A stretch of DNA of 46,320 nt from Hyphomicrobium sp. (GTDB lineage Bacteria; Pseudomonadota; Alphaproteobacteria; Rhizobiales; Hyphomicrobiaceae), in assembly GCA_003987725.1 (NCBI GenBank), contig RXJH01000007.1, positions 148,564 through 194,883 on the forward strand, read 5' to 3'. The notes beneath the pieces were generated by a model, which saw only the letters and a list, made by a program, of their open reading frames with translations, was not told where the DNA came from and did not search any database. A program made the position numbers and the translations under genes. Shown here piece after piece: positions 26,766 to 34,525 of this stretch. Within the stretch, counting starts at the first letter, position 1. Each line of letters begins with the position of its first letter.

Positions 26766-28388
26766 TCAGGAAGCGGGCTTCCGGCAAGGCGCGAAGAGAT
26801 CCAGTGACGGATCGTAAACGCGGGTCGCCACGCCCATGATCCCAAGGCTCGAATGAAAAAGATTGTCGTGCCCGACCCGGCTTCCGCTCCGGCCGAGAAG
26901 GCAGCCTTGCTCGATACCGCGCGATTCCTTCATCGCCGGCGAAAGCCAGACGACCATGGGCACATGGATCTGCGCTTCCGGCGCGATGGCATAGGGCATC
27001 CCGTGAAGATACATGCCCTTCTCGCCGAGGCTCTCGCCATGATCGGACACATAGACCATGCCCGCATCGACGCTATGGGCCGCCGCGCCCTTCAACACTT
27101 CGATGAGCCGCGCCAGAACATGATCCGTGTAGAGGATCGTATTGTCATAAGCGTTGACGATGCCCTCCAGATCGCACCGGCTGAACTGCGCATCCTTGCA
27201 TGCCGGCCGGAACGTCTCGAACTTTTCCGGATAGCGCTTCCAGTACGCGGGGCCGTGGCTGCCCATCATATGAAGCACGATCACAGTGTCCCGATCGAGC
27301 TTCGCGATGCGCTCTTCGAGACCGTCGACGAGAATATCGTCGAAGTTCACGGTGCTCGGATAGAACGTCGGAGCCTCATGCCCCGTCAGAGTCTCCGTCG
27401 GAACGCGCGCACACACGCCCTTGCAGCCCGCTTGATTTTCGCGCCACACGACATCGATGCCGGCGCGCTTCAGGATATCGAGGAGATTTTCGCGCCCATC
27501 CGCTTTGGCATTCGTGAAAAGATCATGACCTAACCCCGAGAACATGCACGGCACGGACTGCGCCGTATCGGTGCCGCACGAGTAGGCTTGCCCGTAGTTG
27601 ATGAGATCGCCGATCGACGAGAGCCCTGGGTTCGTCGGCCTCTGATAGCCGTTGAGCGAAAAATGGTCCGCGCGTGCGGTTTCACCGACCACAATGACGA
27701 AGAGCGATTTTCGTCCGCCACTGAAAGCGTTGCGCCGCGCATCCTCGCCGTAGGAAGCGACGGTCTTCGGCCGCTTGCGCGCCATTTGCCGCGAATATCC
27801 CGCCAGCGCCGAAACGATATTCACCGGCGTCAACGTCATTTTGAGTCTGCGATGATCGCGCGCCAGCGAAAGGAAATCTCCCCAGAACGGCGCCAACACG
27901 CCAACGAGGATCGCAAGCGACAGAGCAGCCGCCTTGAGCTTGCCCAAAGCCTCGCAGCGAAACGATTGCTCCGTCCATGGCGTGCACCAGAACAGGACCG
28001 CCGGAACCAGTCCGAGGAACACGACGTACGCGACAAGCTTTAGCGTGACCAGATCGCCGGCTTCGCCCGTATCCGTCTCGAACACGTTGCGAACCATATG
28101 CGCGTCGATGACGATGCCGTATTCGCTCATGAAGTACGCAGCCGCTGCCATCACTGGCAGGAACAGCAGCACAACGATCCGCAAGAGTGGCTTTACCGAT
28201 AGCGCCAGCAAGACCAGATAGGCGACGATAACGATCGAGACTGCTGCCGAGCCGACGTGCAGCCAATCGCTGAATCGAGATGGCTCAACGACCTCGAAAA
28301 ATTTTCGCCAGAAGGGCTGATTGAGAACCAGCGCCGCATAGATCGCAACGATAAGCGCCAAAAATTCGGGGCGCCGCGGTTTGAACAC
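26766..28388 (-). CDS. EptA-type phosphoethanolamine transferase
   Basis: Enzymes of this family move phosphoethanolamine from phosphatidylethanolamine to lipid A or other envelope glycans, at the periplasmic face. Five hydrophobic spans come first (LALIVAIYAALVLNQPF and others), then an alkaline-phosphatase-like sulfatase domain. Metal and nucleophile features are visible: VVGETARADHFSLNGY, the nucleophile Thr in SCGTDTAQSVPCMFSG, LHMMGSHGPAYWKRYP and VYVSDHGESLGEKGMYLHG. Several paired cysteines are typical. I prefer the GTG at 28388 (AGGA six bases before, first span near the N-terminus); a GTG at 28448 adds 20 residues. Whether the target is lipid A or periplasmic glucans cannot be told from sequence; an opgD gene is about 15 kb away. 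Confidence 0.88.
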   Translation of the reverse strand: MFKPRRPEFLALIVAIYAALVLNQPFWRKFFEVVEPSRFSDWLHVGSAAVSIVIVAYLVLLALSVKPLLRIVVLLFLPVMAAAAYFMSEYGIVIDAHMVRNVFETDTGEAGDLVTLKLVAYVVFLGLVPAVLFWCTPWTEQSFRCEALGKLKAAALSLAILVGVLAPFWGDFLSLARDHRRLKMTLTPVNIVSALAGYSRQMARKRPKTVASYGEDARRNAFSGGRKSLFVIVVGETARADHFSLNGYQRPTNPGLSSIGDLINYGQAYSCGTDTAQSVPCMFSGLGHDLFTNAKADGRENLLDILKRAGIDVVWRENQAGCKGVCARVPTETLTGHEAPTFYPSTVNFDDILVDGLEERIAKLDRDTVIVLHMMGSHGPAYWKRYPEKFETFRPACKDAQFSRCDLEGIVNAYDNTILYTDHVLARLIEVLKGAAAHSVDAGMVYVSDHGESLGEKGMYLHGMPYAIAPEAQIHVPMVVWLSPAMKESRGIEQGCLLGRSGSRVGHDNLFHSSLGIMGVATRVYDPSLDLFAPCRKPAS

Positions 28389-28489
28389 GGTTGGTCCTGC
28401 TTCGGAATGGCTTGGGCTTACCTGCCCCCTGGCGAAAGAGACGGTCACGGGCCGGCTCGATCTGCATCAACAGCACCGGCCAAGCCTCG

Positions 28490-29260
28490 TCAAGCGGCGG
28501 CACGCTTCCGTGACGCCTCGACCAACCGCTCGAGCGTAACTTCCGTCGAACGGTCGAGCCGGCCATCAACCCGGCGGGGGCGAAAATGCAACTGGAAGGA
28601 CTTCAGAACTTTTTCCGTGCCCGGGTCGAGTGTACCCGTGGCGTTCACATCGTAACCGTATGAAGCAAGATGCTCCTGCGCCCGAAGAACCCGCGGACCC
28701 GAAGCCCCGGATCCCAGTCCAAGATCGTCCTCTTTGACCGGAGATGGACGCACCCAGAGCCCAAGCCCTTCCTTGGCAAGAAGCAGCCAGTTGAACTTTT
28801 CGCCGGGATCGATTTTTCGCCCCGGTGCCACATCCGAGTGCGCAAGAACGTTTTCCGGCGCGATGTGGTGCCGCCGCACGATGTCTTTCGATAGCGCGAT
28901 GACGGCCGCCATCTGATCGGGCGGAAATTCCGGGTAGCCGTGCTCGTGCCCGGGATTATGAATCTCGATGCCGATCGAGTGCGAGTTGATGTCCCTCTCG
29001 CCGCGCCAATACGAAACGCCTGCATGCCATGCGCGCTGCTCTTCCGGCACGAGCTGCGTGATACGCCCGGCTTCGTCGACGACGTAATGGCACGACACGC
29101 CGCTCTCCGAGCGACCGAGCCAATCGATCGCCTTCGCGGCCGAACTCATGCCGGTGTAATGCAGGATGAGCAACGACGGCTTCGCGCCGCCGCGCCTAGC
29201 CTCACGGTTGTCCGCGGGATGCACGTCATGGGAAAGCGGCGTATCGGCTTTGAAGGTCAC
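28490..29260 (-). CDS. N-acetylmuramoyl-L-alanine amidase, AmpD/AmiD type, with PG-binding domain
   Basis: The 256-residue enzyme cleaves the bond between MurNAc and the stem peptide. The Amidase_2 domain covers about 25-170 with zinc ligands His34 (LILHYTG), His141 and Asp151 (AHSDVAPGRKIDPG), and the catalytic-region GIEIHN. A peptidoglycan-binding domain (PG_binding_1) covers about 185-250 (RVLRAQEHLASYGYDVNATG). There is no signal peptide, so it resembles cytosolic AmpD-like recyclers more than exported AmiD, although it has the C-terminal binding domain of the latter. The start is GTG at 29260, overlapping the stop of the TerB/J-domain gene by four bases (GTGA). Confidence 0.9.
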   Translation of the reverse strand: MTFKADTPLSHDVHPADNREARRGGAKPSLLILHYTGMSSAAKAIDWLGRSESGVSCHYVVDEAGRITQLVPEEQRAWHAGVSYWRGERDINSHSIGIEIHNPGHEHGYPEFPPDQMAAVIALSKDIVRRHHIAPENVLAHSDVAPGRKIDPGEKFNWLLLAKEGLGLWVRPSPVKEDDLGLGSGASGPRVLRAQEHLASYGYDVNATGTLDPGTEKVLKSFQLHFRPRRVDGRLDRSTEVTLERLVEASRKRAAA

Positions 29261-29982
29261 GTCGGCTCCAGGGCTCGCTCGACGCGCTGGCCGCGCTCTT
29301 CCAATATCGCCTCGTATGCGGCGGTGATTGCCGCAAGCCGGCGTTCCGCGCCCGCCAGGAATTCAGGCGGCACGCCCTTCGAGACGAGCGCATCCGGATG
29401 ATGGCCTTTGACCAGCTCCCGGTAGCGCGCTTTGATTTCCTTGTCGGATGCCGTCGGCGAAATGTGCAAGACCTCGTAAGGGCTGTCGGCATCGACGACG
29501 AAGCTGCGCCGGACGCAGCGGAATTCGCCCTTCGTCAATCCGAAGATCTCAGCGACGTGCGCAAGATAGCGATCCTCGTCGGGATGCAAAATGCCGTCGG
29601 CGCTCGCAACATGAAACAGGCATTCCAGCACCGACAGCTTCAGTTCCGGCTGCCCTTCGAGAATGCGCGCGATCTGCGCCGCATAGATCTCGTATCCGGC
29701 AACATCCTGGCTCGCCAGCTCATAGAGCTTCCGGACGTGCGCGCATTCGCTTTCGGGAACCTTGAACTGCCGTTTGAAGGCTTCGGCTTCGATCGGTAAC
29801 GAAACGCCGTCGGCTTTGCTCATCTTGGCGGCAAGCGCAACCACGGCAATCGTGAAGGCGACGCGCGACTGGGCTGGCGTATGTCCGCCCTCCAGGCCGA
29901 ACGCCTCTTTGACGTGATCCAGCGCGGAGCGCAGTCCTCCGCCATACGCCGCAACGGCGTTCTTCAGAAATTGCCAGGGCAT
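29257..29982 (-). CDS. DjlA-like co-chaperone with TerB and J domains
   Basis: The 241-residue protein has a TerB-like helical domain at about 40-160 (VVALAAKMSKADGVSLPIEA, then CLFHVASADGILHPDED). A C-terminal J domain follows at about 170-235 (YEVLHISPTASDKEIKARYR, with HPD in KGHHPDALVSKG). The HPD motif is needed to stimulate DnaK. E. coli DjlA has an N-terminal membrane span; none is obvious here, so the protein is probably soluble. It is translated in a coupled pair with the amidase, an arrangement that recurs in Rhizobiales. Confidence 0.88.
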   Translation of the reverse strand: MPWQFLKNAVAAYGGGLRSALDHVKEAFGLEGGHTPAQSRVAFTIAVVALAAKMSKADGVSLPIEAEAFKRQFKVPESECAHVRKLYELASQDVAGYEIYAAQIARILEGQPELKLSVLECLFHVASADGILHPDEDRYLAHVAEIFGLTKGEFRCVRRSFVVDADSPYEVLHISPTASDKEIKARYRELVKGHHPDALVSKGVPPEFLAGAERRLAAITAAYEAILEERGQRVERALEPT

Positions 29983-30144
29983 CGAAGGTCCGTGAGTTCG
30001 TACGCGTCAAACAAGCCAGCCCGCCGAGGCTGTCACGGGAAACCATAAACGACACGCGACAGGAACACCCCTAAAATAACGGCAACATAGGCGAAAAACG
30101 AGAATTCCACCTATGCAGCCGCCAACAAGCCTAAGCTGGCGGAC

Positions 30145-30459
30145 TTAGGTAACGGAGGAGCCGCTGTTTTTCCGGTGCTCGAGAAAAGCCTGGAATGCCG
30201 AAGCATCTGCGGCCCGGCGTAACCTCTCGAGATACATCCGGAACTCCTCCGCCTCTTTCTCGAGACGGGCTATCGTCGCGCGCCGGTAATCCTCGAACGC
30301 CGAGTTCTCCGGAGTACGATCTGCCGAGCCGGAAGCGCCTTCTACCCCGCAACGCCGCCACGCAAACCGCCGAAGCAAAAACGCTGCGCCCATGATGAGC
30401 AGTACCACCGCCACAAAATGTAGAATGACGAATGGCAGGTGCAGAAGGTGATGAAACAT
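30145..30459 (-). CDS. Small membrane protein, DUF2852-like, short paralogue
   Basis: The 104-residue protein has one N-terminal span (LPFVILHFVAVVLLIMGAAFLL). A charged helical tail follows (FEDYRRATIARLEKEAEEFR, MYLERLRRAADASAFQAFLE) that closely mirrors the tail of the gene just upstream. GGAG sits eight bases before the ATG. The N-terminus is different, so only the tail is shared. Function unknown. A terminator-like hairpin separates it from the upstream gene, so it may have lower or separate expression. Confidence 0.72.
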   Translation of the reverse strand: MFHHLLHLPFVILHFVAVVLLIMGAAFLLRRFAWRRCGVEGASGSADRTPENSAFEDYRRATIARLEKEAEEFRMYLERLRRAADASAFQAFLEHRKNSGSSVT

Positions 30460-30485
30460 CGGATGAGCTCCGTCCGCTTGAGAAG

Positions 30486-30519
30486 ATAAAAAGATTGGGG
30501 CCGCCGATGCGGCAGCCCC
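30486..30519 (-). terminator. Intrinsic terminator after the DUF2852 gene
   Basis: On the minus strand a hairpin GGGGCTGCCG-CAT-CGGCGGCCCC (30497-30519) is followed by AATCTTTTTATC. A ten-pair stem plus U-rich tract is a good Rho-independent terminator. It lies 18 bases after the upstream stop codon and before the start of the short paralogue. Confidence 0.75.
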
Positions 30520-30536
30520 GTTGAACTCTTCTTGAA

Positions 30537-30971
30537 TCAGGCGGTCGCGCCGTCATTCGGTGCCGGACGTTCGCGGCGTTCCGACATGAACTGATCGAAC
30601 TCGGATTTGTCCTTCGCCTGCCGCAAACGCTCGAGGAATGCGCGAAATTCCCGCTCTTCTTCTTCGAGACGTTTCAGCGTCGCCTCGCGATAATCGTCGA
30701 ACGCTTTGTTGCCGCTCGACGGGGCGCCTCTGCTGAAATTGCGAAACTCGTCTTCGACGCGTGACCGCGCCCGTTCAAATCGATCGGCGAACCGGCTTTC
30801 CCACCGGCCACGACCCCGTCCACCATGCCATCCGCAATTCATGCGTCCACTCCAGAGCATATAGGCCAGGATGGTGAGCCCAACCGGCCAGAAAACGATG
30901 AAACCCAAGACCATCGCGGCAATCCACGCGGGCCTGCCATAATCATCGAGCGTCTGAACCACTTGCGTCAT
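30537..30971 (-). CDS. DUF2852 family membrane protein
   Basis: The 144-residue protein has a membrane-associated N-terminus (PAWIAAMVLGFIVFWPVGLT, then ILAYMLWSGRM). A Gly/Arg-rich link with CGWHGGRGRGRWESRF follows, then a long charged helix (FDDYREATLKRLEEEEREFR, AFLERLRQAKDKSEF). This matches DUF2852, known mainly from Rhizobiales and without assigned function. The ATG at 30971 follows AAGGAGAGGG. An upstream ATG at 31100 would overlap the promoter and is rejected. A palindrome overlaps the -10, so the gene is probably repressible. Confidence 0.82.
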   Translation of the reverse strand: MTQVVQTLDDYGRPAWIAAMVLGFIVFWPVGLTILAYMLWSGRMNCGWHGGRGRGRWESRFADRFERARSRVEDEFRNFSRGAPSSGNKAFDDYREATLKRLEEEEREFRAFLERLRQAKDKSEFDQFMSERRERPAPNDGATA

Positions 30972-30993
30972 CGCCACCCTCTCCTTGGTTAGG

Positions 30994-31032
30994 ATGTAAA
31001 TGTATTTTACATTCACATAGGTGGGACGGCAA
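30994..31032 (-). promoter_or_regulatory. DUF2852 promoter with operator-like palindrome over the -10
   Basis: TTGCCG (31027-31032) and TAAAAT (31004-31009) are 17 bases apart on the minus strand. A perfect inverted repeat ATGTAAA-N5-TTTACAT (30994-31012) covers the -10. Its placement suggests control by a dimeric repressor of TetR, MarR or PadR type. The TetR gene 1.6 kb away is one candidate, without direct evidence. Confidence 0.6.
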
Positions 31033-31131
31033 GTGGGGAGTTCAAGGGCGTGCCGGAGGTTTTTGGCGGCAAGAGCCAAGAATCCGAAATAAGCTCGCAA
31101 GAGGGAAATTTACAGCGGTGATCTTGATCCG

Positions 31132-32124
31132 ATGCGCGGAAGCAATTGGCGTCGACTTGATACGACTGTCATAGGTCTTCTAGGCGCGTTCGTCCTTGTA
31201 TCCCTGTTTATCCTTTCTTGGCAGTTGGCACGCCTAGACGCCAGCTACAGCCGACAAGCAGAGCAGTCCGCCGCGGAGTACGGCGATCGCACCCAAGACC
31301 GCATACGCAGCACCTGCAAAGAGATGGAGTCGATAGCCTTCTCGAAATGCGTAGATGAGATAGTAAAAGCCACCGAAGAGTTCCAAACCTCCCAACGCGA
31401 TTTGGCCGCCCAGCAGAGTATGGCTTTGTGGGCGTGCGCGATGTTTTGGACAAGTGCGGCAAGCCTCATAGTCACGGCCGGCGGCATCGTGTTCGTGGCT
31501 AGAACGTTCTGGATTACCCAGGGTCAGCTGGACCAGCAGCGGGATGCAAATTCCATATCCATTAGATCGGCTATTGCCGCAGAAAAGACGTTAGCGGCCA
31601 GTGAGCGGCCCTGGATCGGCATCACAGCCGAGATCACTAGCGCTCTCAAGTTTCACGAAAACAACGCCACCGTCAGCATAAACATCATTGTGAAGAATAC
31701 TGGGAAAATACCCGCTTTGTACGTTCATCCTCACGCCGATACTCGGGCAGGAATGGACGGCGCCCTCTCGCTGCTGGATGAAATCGTAAAGTCTGGGCTG
31801 AATGATCGGCAAATGGGCATCACGTTGGGAGAGGCCATTTTCCCAGACGAGTACACTACTCGCGAACACCATCTCATCATCCGCAACGATGAAATCGAGC
31901 GCGCCACCAAGAGAGACGATGGATTCGCGACCTCAATTCCGATTTGTGCAACGTATCTCAACCCAGTTGACGGGATGCACTACCAAACGGGGATCATTTA
32001 TATTCTGACCAAGGCCTCGTCCGAACATCCTAACGGTGGCCTGATAGTCAATCCGATCGACGGCGATCTGAGAAAGGACGACCTCAGGCTCCAAAAATAT
32101 ATCTTGGGAAGCTTTGCAACCTAG
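31132..32124 (+). CDS. Uncharacterised two-span membrane protein, atypical composition
   Basis: The 330-residue protein has a first span near the N-terminus (VIGLLGAFVLVSLFILSWQL) and a loop of about 70 residues with two cysteines. A second span follows (ALWACAMFWTSAASLIVTAG, then GIVFVART), and a cytosolic or periplasmic domain begins RPWIGITAEITSALKF. This layout occurs in a broad set of unnamed proteins in proteobacterial accessory regions. The codon use is AT-richer than its neighbours; in 31681-31740 only 26 of 60 bases are G or C. There is no strong ribosome binding site at the ATG. Acquisition by transfer is likely. I do not assign a function. Confidence 0.7.
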   Translation: MRGSNWRRLDTTVIGLLGAFVLVSLFILSWQLARLDASYSRQAEQSAAEYGDRTQDRIRSTCKEMESIAFSKCVDEIVKATEEFQTSQRDLAAQQSMALWACAMFWTSAASLIVTAGGIVFVARTFWITQGQLDQQRDANSISIRSAIAAEKTLAASERPWIGITAEITSALKFHENNATVSINIIVKNTGKIPALYVHPHADTRAGMDGALSLLDEIVKSGLNDRQMGITLGEAIFPDEYTTREHHLIIRNDEIERATKRDDGFATSIPICATYLNPVDGMHYQTGIIYILTKASSEHPNGGLIVNPIDGDLRKDDLRLQKYILGSFAT

Positions 32125-32147
32125 CGGCGATGCAAGCCGCTCGCCGC

Positions 32148-32357
32148 CTACCGCCCGCCCTTCATCCGCTTCATCAGCTCGATGGCGATTTCATTTTTGA
32201 ACGCGAACGGGTCGACGGTGACACCCAAGATCGTCTGGCAGTGTGGACAGTTGTAGCTTGCACCGGCGAAAACATTCCCCATCGCATTCGAGATATTGAT
32301 CTGCTCCGCACGCACGCTGCCAACGATGTTCTGACATTTAGGGCACTTGCCGGGCAT
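32148..32357 (-). CDS. Small zinc-ribbon protein
   Basis: The 69-residue protein carries two Cys pairs, CPKC near the N-terminus and CPHC about 30 residues later, which should bind one zinc as a ribbon. The ATG at 32357 has an excellent ribosome binding site (GGAGG, five bases away). The frame stays open for 75 codons further upstream but that part is unconserved and out of context. It is convergent with the preceding membrane protein gene (23 bases between stops). Function unknown. Confidence 0.65.
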   Translation of the reverse strand: MPGKCPKCQNIVGSVRAEQINISNAMGNVFAGASYNCPHCQTILGVTVDPFAFKNEIAIELMKRMKGGR

Positions 32358-32618
32358 TACCACCTCCGACACATCATCATCCGGTATCGACTCCGAACGT
32401 CGCTGACGTTCGTCGATCATTTTCGTTTCGATAGCTGGAACGCCAACGCCTGAGCCAGCCGACCGTTGCGGTTGGCAGCATTCCGCTGTCGTCAACCGCG
32501 ACCAATCATGAGCGAGTCGCATCTCCCTATGCATTTGTAGGCAGAATATCGCCGGACCGACAATCGCCTCCGCATCCGGCAATCCACACGCGTCCGCAGC
32601 GCGTTCCTCTCGGCCGGC

Positions 32619-33272
32619 CTAGTCGCCGCTCTTCCGCGGCCGTGCGCCGAGACCATCGAGATAGATGAGAACCGCCGCATCGAGGAGATCTTCGGGGCTC
32701 ATCGGAATGGGCCGCCGGGCTTCGTCGCCGCGCGCGAAGAGCGATGCGATACCGTGCGCTTCAGCCCAGATGTGGAGCGCCATCATCATGGCGGGCGGCC
32801 GTTTGGCCTCGGGCATCCCCGCAACGAGCGCTGCACAGGCGTCCTTCAAAATATTGAACGCGCGTTCTCCCGCGATATGGAGATCCGGAAACGCCTTGAA
32901 CGACAGCCCGGATTCGAACATGGCGGAATACTGCGCGGGCTCGACCCTCGCAAAATCGAGATACGCCCGGCCGACACGCTCGAACGCCGTAAATGCATCG
33001 GGAGTGCCGCCCGCCCAGGCCTGTTTCAGCTTCGCCTCGAACGCCTCGAACGCGCGCCGCGCGACGTCCGCCATCAGCGCATCGCGATCGCGGTAATGCC
33101 GGTAAGGCGCGGCAGGGCTGACCCCAGCCGCACGCGCCGCCTCTGCGAATGTGAACCCGGCCGGCCCCTTCGCCGCAATCAAATCGAGCGCGGCCTTCAT
33201 CAAGGCTTCGCGCAGGTTCCCATGATGATAGCCGCGCCGGCTTCCGGGTGGCGGATCGTGATCCCAAGTCAT
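32619..33272 (-). CDS. TetR-family transcriptional regulator
   Basis: The 217-residue regulator has an N-terminal helix-turn-helix domain with GYHHGNLREALMKAALDLIA and the recognition region FAEAARAAGVSPAAPYRHYR. The ligand domain with MMALHIWAEAHGIASLFARG fits the WHG-type C-terminal domain (TetR_C of PF13305). Such regulators often respond to small hydrophobic compounds. It stands alone here, with no obvious divergent target; the next gene on its 5' side (33331-34017) runs in the same direction. The regulon is unknown. Confidence 0.88.
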   Translation of the reverse strand: MTWDHDPPPGSRRGYHHGNLREALMKAALDLIAAKGPAGFTFAEAARAAGVSPAAPYRHYRDRDALMADVARRAFEAFEAKLKQAWAGGTPDAFTAFERVGRAYLDFARVEPAQYSAMFESGLSFKAFPDLHIAGERAFNILKDACAALVAGMPEAKRPPAMMMALHIWAEAHGIASLFARGDEARRPIPMSPEDLLDAAVLIYLDGLGARPRKSGD

Positions 33273-33330
33273 GCGGCGCTTCTAGCGGATTTAGCCGCGG
33301 TCTGCACGCTCTCACCCATCCCGCCGCCGA

Positions 33331-34017
33331 TTACTTGCAGATATTCTTCAGCCCGGTAAGGCCATGGTGGGCAAGGTCGAGATGGAAATGGTCGCTGTGC
33401 AAGCTGTTGTAGTTCGGGCCGAGCACCGTCATGAAATATCCGCAAGCGCCATCGTGCACGTTGCGCAAGAACACCTGCTCGCCTTCCGACCCGCCCCATC
33501 CGCGCTGAACGCTGATCGACCGGCCGTCAGCCAGAATGAAACCACCGATGTCGATGGCGTTCGCATATGCGTGCTCGGAGATCGTTGCTCCTTCGACGCT
33601 GTTCATCGGCCTGCACGAATAGGACGCGAGCACCGTTAGGCCGACGACTTCCTGGCGAAAATAACGGCGCGCCGCAGGTTCGACGACGTCCCGCACCCAG
33701 CTATCGATCTGCGGGATCATGGGGCAGCGAAGCGATGCCGGCGGTCTCAATTCGACACGGCCGTTATCCGCAGCCGACATCTCGAACGGGCTTTCCGCGC
33801 CACAGACGCTCGGACCACCCAGCGCCGACCGGGGACGGACGAATGCCGTTTGCCTCACAGCGCCTGACGCGAGACAGGCCCGCTCTTCCGGCGACCGCCA
33901 TGGATCGTCCTTGACCACGAAATTCGGTCCGGTCGCGCAGCCCCACAGCAGCCCAAGTCCCGAGAGCATCAGGACGGCCGACGGCACAAGAACGCTGATA
34001 CGAAAACGCGAGACCAT
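33331..34017 (-). CDS. Extensin-like family lipoprotein
   Basis: The 228-residue protein starts with a signal peptide and a likely lipobox (SGLGLLWGC, with Cys27), though Trp at -2 is unusual. The conserved part (about 85-228) belongs to the Extensin-like_C family (PF06904). It contains CPMIPQIDSWVRDVVEPAAR, the SEHAYANAIDIGGF segment and HSDHFHLDLAHHG. The His/Asp pattern recalls M15-type zinc peptidases, so a peptidoglycan hydrolase role is plausible but not shown. A CtrA-type box lies 27-41 bases before the ATG. Confidence 0.85.
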   Translation of the reverse strand: MVSRFRISVLVPSAVLMLSGLGLLWGCATGPNFVVKDDPWRSPEERACLASGAVRQTAFVRPRSALGGPSVCGAESPFEMSAADNGRVELRPPASLRCPMIPQIDSWVRDVVEPAARRYFRQEVVGLTVLASYSCRPMNSVEGATISEHAYANAIDIGGFILADGRSISVQRGWGGSEGEQVFLRNVHDGACGYFMTVLGPNYNSLHSDHFHLDLAHHGLTGLKNICK

Positions 34018-34043
34018 GACGGCCCAATAGACGGCTGTTAAGG

Positions 34044-34058
34044 TTAACGGCCGGTTAA
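34044..34058. promoter_or_regulatory. CtrA-type binding site
   Basis: TTAA-N7-TTAA (TTAACGGCCGGTTAA) is a full match to the CtrA consensus. A further TTAA lies six bases upstream on the plus strand (34038-34041). It is immediately upstream of the extensin-like lipoprotein gene. CtrA is the cell-cycle response regulator of alphaproteobacteria. The match is exact in bases, but binding is inferred. Confidence 0.5.
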
Positions 34059-34261
34059 ACGGCGAGATGATCCCAATTATCCGTGTTTTTTCAGACGGAT
34101 TTGGGCCTGAGCCTTGTCGAACCGAAGGCGGACCTACGGCGGCCGTGCGGCGCGCGCGCTCGTGGCCGTCAAGTCGCAGACCGGCGCCGGCTCAAAGTTA
34201 TCCACATTCAATTGGGCGCCGACATCAGCCTGAAATCAACACGTCACTCAGCACGGATATT

Positions 34262-34438
34262 CGGCATCAGCCCCCAGAGGTGCTGGGGCGGGCTCGAACT
34301 TGTACCGCGTGCGAGCTGGAATACGCCGTCCTCGCGTCTTCGATCGGGCATGTACTGAGTACCGATCAGAAGACGCATCGACGGATGTAAAGCACTCGAC
34401 GGGGCCCCTGACTGGCCTCGGCGGGGGCGTGTGCCCTG
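34262..34438 (-). ncRNA. ssrS: 6S RNA candidate
   Basis: On the minus strand about 175 bases fold into one long rod. From the outside in the helices are GGCA/TGCC, GCCCCC/GGGGGC, GAGG/CCTC, GGGGC/GCCCC, then an open central region, then CCGTC/GACGG, and a 14-pair arm with one bulge (GCGTCTTC-T-GATCGG with CCGATC-GAAGACGC). The 5' side carries GGCCAGTC, which matches E. coli 6S RNA (GGGCCAGUCCCC), and the 3' side of the bubble holds a small hairpin and ACAAG, as in E. coli. 6S RNA binds sigma-70 RNA polymerase in stationary phase. The ends are set by helix pairing only; no terminator is seen. The symbol is given by structure. The rest of the gap (34018-34525) shows nothing else firm. Confidence 0.6.
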
Positions 34439-34525
34439 GTCGACCTTGATCCCGGCTTCGCGACATCCCCCGTGTCAGCCCGGTCATCAGGTCACCAGGC
34501 GCGCCGTCTTCCGGCAGGCAATCGC

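Noticed and set aside
34270-34330. A tRNA or tmRNA end (GTTCGAGC on the minus strand)
   Set aside because: The flanking bases do not form a T-arm or acceptor stem, and the whole stretch is better explained by the 6S-like rod.
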